A stretch of 13,475 nucleotides of DNA, taken from Deltaproteobacteria bacterium (GTDB taxonomy: Bacteria > Desulfobacterota > Desulfarculia > Adiutricales > Adiutricaceae). The position numbers and the translations under genes are program-made. Where the stretch lies: assembly GCA_031267005.1 (NCBI GenBank), contig JAIRZX010000480.1:1-13475 (forward strand), written 5' to 3'. The number at the start of each line of letters is the position of its first letter. The first letter of the stretch is position 1. This document shows, one piece after another, positions 1-5,271 of this stretch. The notes under the pieces were generated by a model. It was not told where the DNA came from, did no database searches, and worked only from the letters and a program-made list of their open reading frames with translations.

Positions 1-44
<44 letters not shown>

Positions 45-254
45 GGGCAGGGCAGAAGCCACGGGCGGCCAGCCTTGAAGAAAAGAAATCAGGATGATGG
101 CTTTAAGGAGGGGACCGCAAGGAGTTCTCAAAGTGACGGTTTTCCAGGTCGGGCCGTTTCCCGTGCGGCCCGGGTTGGCGCCCGGCCAGGATCAGGTAAA
201 GGGGGTGCCGACAGGTTAAAGCCTGTTATGGAAAGCGTCAGGCCCGGCTCCGCG

Positions 255-1265
255 TTAGTAGAGCATCCCCCATCCTACGTGGCCGGGGAAGGCCCTCAGC
301 ATGAAGGCCAGGACCATCAGGCACAGGAAAAGCGACATGAGCGTCGCCATGGTCACTATCCTCTCGGCCGCGCGCACGTCCCCTGCTTCCGCCTCGCGGC
401 CCCCCTCGCACAGGGTGGGCTTGGGCACTAGCCTGCCGCCGTAGGCCGAAGGGCCTCCCAGGAAGACGCCCAAGGCGCCCGCCATGGCGGCTTCGGTCTG
501 CCCGGAGTTGGGGCTGGTGTGGAAGCGTCCCTCCTTCCGCCAGAGCTTCAAGGCGTTCCGGGCGCTGAAGCCGGAGAGGCCGGCGGACGCAGTGAGGAGC
601 AGCGCCGCGATCCTGGCCGGGACGTAGTTCAGCACGTCGTCCATCCTGGCGGAGACGCGCCCGAGGTAGAGGTACTTGTCGTTCTTGTAGCCCACCATGC
701 TGTCGAGGGTGTTGGTGGCCTTGTAGATCCACGCCAGCACCGGCCCGCCCAGGGAGAGGTAGAACAGGGGCGCGGCCAGCCCGTCCGAGAAGTTCTCTGC
801 CAGGGTCTCGATTTCGGCCCGGCGCACGGCCGCCTCGTCCAAGGAGGAGGTGTCCCTGCCCACTATCCAGGAGAGCGCCTTGCGGGCCCCCTCCAGATCC
901 CCTTGGGCGAGCCTGGCCTCCACGCGGCCGGTGTGCCTCAAGAGGTCGTTTAGGCATATGGTCGCGAAGACCAGGTACAGGCACAGCGCCAGCCAGAGGT
1001 AATGGAGGTGGGTGCGGGACAGCGCCAGGGCCGTCTCCACGGCCCCGGCGGAGACTCCGACCGTCAGCAGGTACAGGAAGGCGCCCGCGAGGACGGCCGC
1101 GCCGGGGCCGTGGGCCTTAAAGGAGGCCAGGACCCGCCTGAGCGCCAGTTCCAGGACGTCTATGAGCTTCCCTATCCAGCGGACCGGGTGCGGCCAGGAC
1201 TGCGGGTCGCCTATCAGCCTGTCCAGAATGAAGGCCAGGACGGTCACTATTGCGAGAGAGGCCAT
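255..1265 (-). CDS. cbiB: Adenosylcobinamide-phosphate synthase CbiB/CobD
   Basis: Integral inner-membrane enzyme of cobalamin biosynthesis. It joins adenosylcobyric acid to aminopropanol (phosphate), giving adenosylcobinamide (phosphate) before nucleotide-loop assembly. The 336 residues match the usual family length (about 310-330). Family signatures visible in order: DRLIGDP..WPHPVR.IG at 15-32; IVGRDT at 134-139; E..AENFSDG at 153-162; the block NTLDSM.GYKN at 185-195 running into G..SAR.DD..NYVPARI at 202-219; and SPNSGQTEAAMAGALG at 251-266. Several hydrophobic membrane segments are present (about 57-75, 88-105, 163-181, 305-324). The ATG at 1263-1265 fits the family N-terminus; the ribosome site before it is weak. 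It faces away from the coiled-coil gene and no other cobalamin gene is visible, so partners would lie to the left. No riboswitch was recognised upstream. Confidence 0.97.
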   Translation of the reverse strand: MASLAIVTVLAFILDRLIGDPQSWPHPVRWIGKLIDVLELALRRVLASFKAHGPGAAVLAGAFLYLLTVGVSAGAVETALALSRTHLHYLWLALCLYLVFATICLNDLLRHTGRVEARLAQGDLEGARKALSWIVGRDTSSLDEAAVRRAEIETLAENFSDGLAAPLFYLSLGGPVLAWIYKATNTLDSMVGYKNDKYLYLGRVSARMDDVLNYVPARIAALLLTASAGLSGFSARNALKLWRKEGRFHTSPNSGQTEAAMAGALGVFLGGPSAYGGRLVPKPTLCEGGREAEAGDVRAAERIVTMATLMSLFLCLMVLAFMLRAFPGHVGWGMLY

Positions 1266-1355
1266 GGGCGGAACCTGCGGGTTTGCGGGTAGAGGTTGCC
1301 TTCATGCCTCGGTCCTGGCGGAAAGGCGGGGTTGATGGAGGCGCGGAGCCGAATT

Positions 1356-1385
1356 CTTATAGCACACGGCCCCCTTTGCCGACAA
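1356..1385 (-). promoter_or_regulatory. Possible sigma70-type promoter for cbiB
   Basis: On the minus strand TTGTCG (1380-1385) and TATAAG (1356-1361) are separated by 18 bases, about 90 bases upstream of the cbiB start codon. The -10 matches TATAAT at five of six positions; the -35 is weaker. It is the only AT-containing patch in this GC-rich leader. Assigned by pattern only. Confidence 0.35.
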
Positions 1386-1403
1386 CCAGCGGGCCTCGAA
1401 AGG

Positions 1404-1672
1404 TTTGATTCCACTGTAAAACCCAGCCGCCCCCAATGAAGTCGAATGAGCCATAATGGAAGGCGTGGTCATAGCTCCCACCCCTGCGGAGGGGTCGATT
1501 CGAGCGTATCCGTCCACGGGAACAAGGGAGGGGCGATCCTGGGTTATGAGGGAGGTAGTCCGAGGCCAGTGGGGGAGGATGCCTTCAACCCAGTTAATGG
1601 ATACCTTGCGCCCGCTCACTGGGTTCCCAAAGTGGTCGGATGAGGGGGGAGGGTTTCCGCGGTGGAATCAAA
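1404..1672. repeat. Inverted-repeat-bounded element containing dispersed repeat copy A
   Basis: TTTGATTCCAC at 1404-1414 is the exact reverse complement of GTGGAATCAAA at 1662-1672, enclosing about 250 bases. The inner part from 1474 is a diverged direct copy of 3555-3780. Shared blocks include the 14-base identity CGATTCGAGCGTAT (1496-1509), the GGGTTATGA.GGAGGTAG block from 1541, the TGGTCGGATG block near 1633, and GGAATCAA at the right end. A short hairpin ACCCCT-GCGG-AGGGGT (1480-1495) has a counterpart with changed but still pairing bases in the other copy. The reverse strand of both copies can be read in one frame with weak peptide similarity, so it could be a decayed coding fragment of a mobile element, a MITE-like element or a structured RNA. 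Not identified. Confidence 0.55.
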
Positions 1673-2648
1673 GCTTGGCAAATGGCGCTTTTCAGGGGGC
1701 TCATCCCCGACCGAAGCCACGGAACCCTTGACGTCGGCCGCGCCTTTGCGACGGCGGGTTCGGCGTGCCAGTTTCCGGGCCGGGGCCGATTTCTTTTGCG
1801 CAGGTCCCGCTCTTTCTCTCCCATGGCGCAGGAGGCCCCCGACCGACACCGGTACGCCGTGATAGCTTTGTCGGGGCGTCACATCCGGACTGGCCGCCAT
1901 GCCTGCCGCAGACCTCTTTCCGCGCGCTAAGGGCGCACGCGAGGTCGTGGGGACGTCCGGATTGCCCCGCCCGGATGCTAAAAGCCCGGGTTCAGTTTCC
2001 GAGCCAGCGGCAGGCCCCAGGGCCGCCGAAGGGCCGCCAGAGCGTTGCCGGGGGGCCGGGGCCGGGGACGGGGCCGTGGGTTGCTTAACGGTCGGCCAGG
2101 TTGCCTGGAAAGCCTCGTACCGGAGTCAGGAAGGGCCCGGCCGCGAGCTTCAGAATGGGTCCCCGCCCCGGCGTAAGTCAACGCAAGGGGCAGGCTTCGG
2201 AAGGCGGCATGGGGCGTTTAGCCCCGCCGGTCGGGAAGCCTTGCGCAAGGGTCATAAGACCTTGCGTCCCGGCCGTTTCCTGGGGGCGCTCGCTCCCGGA
2301 AGGCCGGTCGCCCTTCGGGGCTTTCCTTTCCGGCCGGAAGTCTGCCCGGTTTAAATCGAATCGGCGTTCGCCGAGGAGGGTTGCTGAGCGGGCAGTTGTC
2401 AAGTGGGACAGGAAGGAAACGGCACCCACCGGGCCTCACCGCGACAGGATTAGAAACGGGCCCGTGAGGATTCGATCGCCGCAGGGCTCGTCCCCATGAA
2501 CGCTGGCGTTTGCCAGTCCTGAAGGTTAGGAGCGTTGTTCCGCCCGTATGACGATCATCGGAACTTCCTGCCCGTGCAGTATCCCCGATAAAATAGAGTG
2601 GATTATTTCGAAGGCAGGGGGCAACTGCCGGTCCTTGGCGGAGGCAAG
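1673..2648. other. Gene-free stretch
   Basis: About 1 kb of GC-rich sequence between repeat A and the coiled-coil gene. Open frames occur on both strands, but none has recognisable protein character, a convincing ribosome site or a conserved motif; they are low-complexity, rich in Arg, Pro and Gly. Short GC-rich inverted motifs (CCGGAAGGCCGG and GGCCGGAAG near 2293-2340) are present. It could hold decayed genes, but I recognise none. Confidence 0.5.
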
Positions 2649-3242
2649 CTACCGGTTAAGGGAAGCCTTCACTTCGTCCAGCGTAGCCTGCATTTTGTCC
2701 TGGGAAGCCTGCATTTTTGAAACATCCTTTTGCAAGTCCATAAGTATGCCATAAAATTTGTCCATCCTGGCATCTAGGCTACCCACCCTGGCATCTAGGC
2801 TACCCATCCTGGTTTCAACCTTAGCTTCCAGGTTGCCCATCCTAGTTTCAACCTTAGCTTCCAGGCTACCCATTCTGGCATCCAGGCTACTCATTCTGGC
2901 ATCTAGGTGCCCCATGTTGCTTTGGCTGAACGCGAAAAAACCTGTGAAACCAGCAACGATAAGGCCAGCGAACACCCCAATGAACCACATCAGCGTTGAG
3001 ATTCGAGCGGATAACGTCTCCACTGACACTGTTTTCTTGGGAACCAGGGTGCCTTCAGTTGCCTGGGCTTCGGGCGCGACATCCTTGAGGGCTTGGGCAA
3101 GATCCTTGAGCACGAGAGCCTTTTCGGCTGAATGCGGGGCCTGAAGGGCCTTATGGATCGCCGCCCAGATTCCTCCCTGCTCCGAAGCGCCGACAAGGTT
3201 ATCGAAATGGCCGTTAAGCGTTGCGTCATTTGGATTGGACAC
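2649..3242 (-). CDS. Membrane-anchored coiled-coil protein, function unknown
   Basis: 197 residues. Soluble N-terminal part (1-80), one hydrophobic segment at about 82-105 (STLMWFIGVFAGLIV...), then a coiled-coil tail to the end. The tail is built from near-identical units: LDARMGS-type heptads and LEAKVETRMGN-type 11-residue units at 112-160, followed by a Gln/Lys/Met-rich helix (161-197). No catalytic motif is visible. The start is GTG at 3240-3242, chosen because AAGGAGG (3253-3259 on the minus strand) sits 10 bases upstream, one of the best ribosome sites in the window. A TATTAT box (3276-3281, minus strand) lies just upstream without a good -35. The gene stands alone among repeats. The layout resembles small membrane coiled-coil proteins in general, but I do not recognise a specific family, and the function is unknown. 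Confidence 0.75.
   Translation of the reverse strand: MSNPNDATLNGHFDNLVGASEQGGIWAAIHKALQAPHSAEKALVLKDLAQALKDVAPEAQATEGTLVPKKTVSVETLSARISTLMWFIGVFAGLIVAGFTGFFAFSQSNMGHLDARMSSLDARMGSLEAKVETRMGNLEAKVETRMGSLDARVGSLDARMDKFYGILMDLQKDVSKMQASQDKMQATLDEVKASLNR
2763..2909 (-). repeat. Coding repeat of 21- and 33-bp units (heptad/hendecad coiled coil)
   Basis: Inside the coiled-coil gene, DNA units encoding LDARMGS (21 bp) and LEAKVETRMGN/S (33 bp) are repeated: two heptads, two 11-residue units, then two heptads, in a near-symmetrical order. Unit lengths of 7 and 11 residues both keep a coiled-coil register, so copy-number change would alter rod length without breaking the frame. Confidence 0.75.
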
Positions 3243-3330
3243 GGTTGGTACGCCTCCTTAGGGATAGAGAGTACCATAATATCGCCTCCGGAACAAAAGC
3301 CTCTTTGCCGGTCGGACATTGGCGGCTCAA

Positions 3331-3372
3331 AGAAGCCCGATGGCCATTCCGAGAAGCCCGATGGCCATTCCG
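3331..3372. repeat. Perfect 21-bp tandem duplication upstream of the coiled-coil gene
   Basis: Two identical 21-bp units (AGAAGCCCGATGGCCATTCC plus G) lie head to tail. Each contains the palindrome ATGGCCAT. The pair is about 90-130 bases upstream of the GTG start of the minus-strand coiled-coil gene and about 50 bases upstream of its possible -10. A 21-bp period is two helical turns, as expected of paired operator sites on one DNA face. Chance duplication is equally possible. Confidence 0.6.
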
Positions 3373-3429
3373 AGCTAACCATTTAAATTATGCCTTGCTC
3401 GCCAGCAGTTAACAAACGTTTTCGTCCGC

Positions 3430-3543
3430 TCCGGCACCCCGAGTCGTTTATGGCGGATAGCCCCCTCCGGAACTGCTTTAAGCGGAAACGCTATGTCGGC
3501 CAGCTCCGAGGGTGCCGGAATACTGAACCTGAGGGGCCCCTCA
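3430..3543. repeat. Two inverted repeats left of repeat copy B
   Basis: TCCGGCACCC (3430-3439) is the exact reverse complement of GGGTGCCGGA (3510-3519). Just to the right, TGAGGGGCCCCTCA (3530-3543) is a perfect 14-bp palindrome without a loop. Neither is followed by a T run, so they are not typical intrinsic terminators. They could be the edge of a small mobile element or a protein-binding site. Confidence 0.5.
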
Positions 3544-3554
3544 ACCTGGCGGGA

Positions 3555-3780
3555 GCTCCCCCACGGCGGGGGGGCGATTCGAGCGTATAAGTTCACGGGC
3601 TCAAGGTAAGGGCCGGGCCTGTGTCAGGCCGGAGGCGGCCCCGGGTTATGAAGGAGGTAGCCCGAGTCCAGCGGGGGAGGAGGTCTTCAAGCGCGTTAAA
3701 GGATTCCTTGTGCCCAATCACTGAGTTCCCTATGTGGTCGGATGGGAGGAGAGGGGGATGGTTTTCGCAGAGGAATCAAG
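3555..3780. repeat. Dispersed repeat copy B
   Basis: Diverged direct copy of 1474-1672. It starts at GCTCCC, contains the same 14-base block CGATTCGAGCGTAT (3575-3588), the GGGTTATGAAGGAGGTAG block (from 3643), TGGTCGGATG (near 3735) and GGAATCAA (3772-3779). Relative to copy A it carries about 23 extra bases that include a perfect hairpin GGCCT-GTGTC-AGGCC (3616-3630). The outer 11-bp inverted-repeat arm seen left of copy A is not found here. Confidence 0.6.
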
Positions 3781-4380
3781 TTTAACCGCGGCCTCAAGCG
3801 GACCTGGCGTCGGTAAGTCCGGAGAGAAGTGCGGGGGAGGAGGGCGAGGGCACCACGACTTGCCGTGGGGCCGTCCGGCTTCTGTGGGGGGGGGGCAGGT
3901 GGGGCGAGGGCGGCTTTCTGGTTCTTCGAGACGTCCAGGCGGGCGGGAGGGCCGTCCGGCTTCTTAGGGGAGACCAGGTAGGGTGAGGGGGGCAGTTCGT
4001 CCCAGGGGGGCTCAAGGGTGCCTCCGGCTTTTTCGCGGCGTCCCGGCGGCTAAGGGGGACTGGCTGGCTGGCGGGAGCGGAGGGTGCTTGGGAGAACGGG
4101 GCGTTTGTAGAAGGGGCGAGCGGCAAGTGGACAGAGCGGCAAAGGGGTGCCGCGAGGTTAAAGGCTTCGGTCCCGCAGGCGGGAGTTCGCGGCGGGGAGG
4201 GAGGGAGCTGTTCAACGGCGTGGGACGGAAGATCCCCGGAGAGGGTGCGGAGGGGGACGTGAAAGTGGGTGCCTTTCGAAGCGGACTGTGGCTTCCGGAG
4301 CCGTCTTAAGAAAGAATATGCCAGTAAAAAATTGATAATTGTTGCCGCGAAAAGGCTCGACGGAAAAAAAAAGTGCAACT
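3781..4380. other. Gene-free, G-rich stretch with degenerate ~70-80-bp repeats
   Basis: No convincing gene. GCCGTCCGGCTTCT occurs at 3870 and 3951 and a variant GCCTCCGGCTTTT at 4020, each followed by G-tract-rich sequence such as CAGGTGGGGCGAGGG and CAGGTAGGGTGAGGG. The plus strand is strongly G-rich over 3815-4100 (ten G at 3886-3895), with several possible G-quadruplex motifs. Open frames here are low-complexity Gly/Arg or Pro/Ser readings of the repeats. The last ~80 bases turn AT-rich. Confidence 0.5.
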
Positions 4381-4410
4381 TTGATATAAAGCCGGAGTTT
4401 ATGCTATAGT
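4381..4410 (+). promoter_or_regulatory. Predicted sigma70-type promoter of the chaperone operon
   Basis: TTGATA (4381-4386) and TATAGT (4405-4410) are separated by 18 bases, in an AT-rich patch of otherwise GC-rich DNA, pointing towards the GrpE-like gene. It would give a leader of about 300 nt. A second candidate lies within the AT island: TTAATA (4526-4531), 16-bp spacer, TATTAT (4548-4553). Pattern match only. Confidence 0.45.
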
Positions 4411-4503
4411 CTTTGAAACAGCCTTCAATTGGCCCGGGTAGGGGCTAGGGGATTGCGGGCTCGCCTGAGGGGAAGCGCTGTTCTTTTGTAGCCAGAAAGG
4501 AAT

Positions 4504-4588
4504 CATAAATATTATATTTTATGAGTTAATAGAGCTTATAAACTAACTATTATGATTTAATAACATATACAGTATGTTTTGATATCAA
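4504..4588. promoter_or_regulatory. AT-rich island with three palindromes, putative regulatory region
   Basis: A sharply AT-rich block between GC-rich flanks, 130-215 bases upstream of the operon's first gene. It contains CATAAA...TTTATG (6-bp arms, 4504-4523), AACATA-TACAG-TATGTT (perfect 6-bp arms, 4562-4578) and TTGATATCAA (10-bp palindrome, 4579-4588). These resemble binding sites of dimeric regulators. No match to a known operator (LexA, Fur, CIRCE) was seen. Confidence 0.4.
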
Positions 4589-4719
4589 CTTGTTTGGTAG
4601 AGGGCTGGGCGCTTGAGACGCCTTGAAGTTAACGACAGCCGCGCGTTCCGGGCCGCGAGGTGCCCGGCCCGCCGGTCGGGCACCGCCCGGCTCCGCGAAA
4701 CTAGACGACGGGAGGGCAC

Positions 4720-5271
4720 ATGCCAGATCTTGTAAACTCTGAAACCATCGAGACCACGGATAGCGCCGAGACCCAGGAAAGTGCCGAGACACCGGATAGC
4801 GCCGACACAATAGACACCCCCGAAACGGCTGGAACCCATGCGGGAGGAGGGGCTTCCGCGGCCGGTATAAGGCCCGGAACGACCGAGTCGGCGGCGTTCT
4901 CCCGCGAAGACGGGCGCAGGCTCATAGCCGGGATGGCCGTGGAGTCCTGGCGCTTCGGGCGGGTCTTCCTGAGGCTCCTGGCCAGGGCCGACGCGGGGGA
5001 GCAGGGCCGCTTCGAGAGCCAGCTCAGGTGGTTCGTAAAAAAGGTGGAGGAGGCCATGGGCGAGGCCGGGATGAAGATAGTGACCTTGGAGGGTAGCCCC
5101 TACGACCCCGGCATGCCGGCTACCCCGGTGAACATCGAGGACTTCGAGGCCGGGGACGAACTCTGGGTGGACCAGATGCTCGAGCCGGTCATCATAGACG
5201 CCGCTAACGAGTCCGCCGTGCTGCGGTCGGGCACGGTGACGCTTAAGAAGGCGGGGGCCGAGCGCCCATGA
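4720..5271 (+). CDS. GrpE-like co-chaperone (putative nucleotide-exchange factor)
   Basis: 183 residues. Residues 1-40 are a low-complexity acidic Thr/Ser/Glu/Asp tract with a repeating DSAET/ESAET/DSADT pattern. Residues 60-118 are predicted helical (FSREDGRRLIAGMAVESW...RFESQLRWFVKKVEEAM). Residues 120-176 resemble the small beta domain that ends GrpE: L-E-G-S-P-Y-D-P (123-130) matches the GrpE G..FDP motif, and VLRSGTVTL (167-175) sits where GrpE has VLRPA.V.V. GrpE is the nucleotide-exchange factor of Hsp70. The next gene is an Hsp70 whose ATG overlaps this stop codon (ATGA, 5268-5271), implying translational coupling. The start is supported by GGGAGG (4710-4715), though spacing is only four bases. 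The canonical long GrpE coiled coil is short or absent, so homology is probable but not certain. Confidence 0.6.
   Translation: MPDLVNSETIETTDSAETQESAETPDSADTIDTPETAGTHAGGGASAAGIRPGTTESAAFSREDGRRLIAGMAVESWRFGRVFLRLLARADAGEQGRFESQLRWFVKKVEEAMGEAGMKIVTLEGSPYDPGMPATPVNIEDFEAGDELWVDQMLEPVIIDAANESAVLRSGTVTLKKAGAERP

Noticed and set aside
190..254. Terminator hairpin for cbiB (ACAGG...CCTGT)
   Set aside because: The stem is only five base pairs and no T run follows on the minus strand.
1266..1650. Cobalamin riboswitch upstream of cbiB
   Set aside because: cbiB leaders often carry one, but I found no B12-box-like sequence or the conserved core on the minus strand; the stretch is better explained by repeat A.
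2101..2499. Plus-strand 132-codon ORF and the overlapping minus-strand ORFs at 2178-2439
   Set aside because: No ribosome site, no motif and similar open frames on both strands; composition is typical of chance frames in GC-rich DNA.
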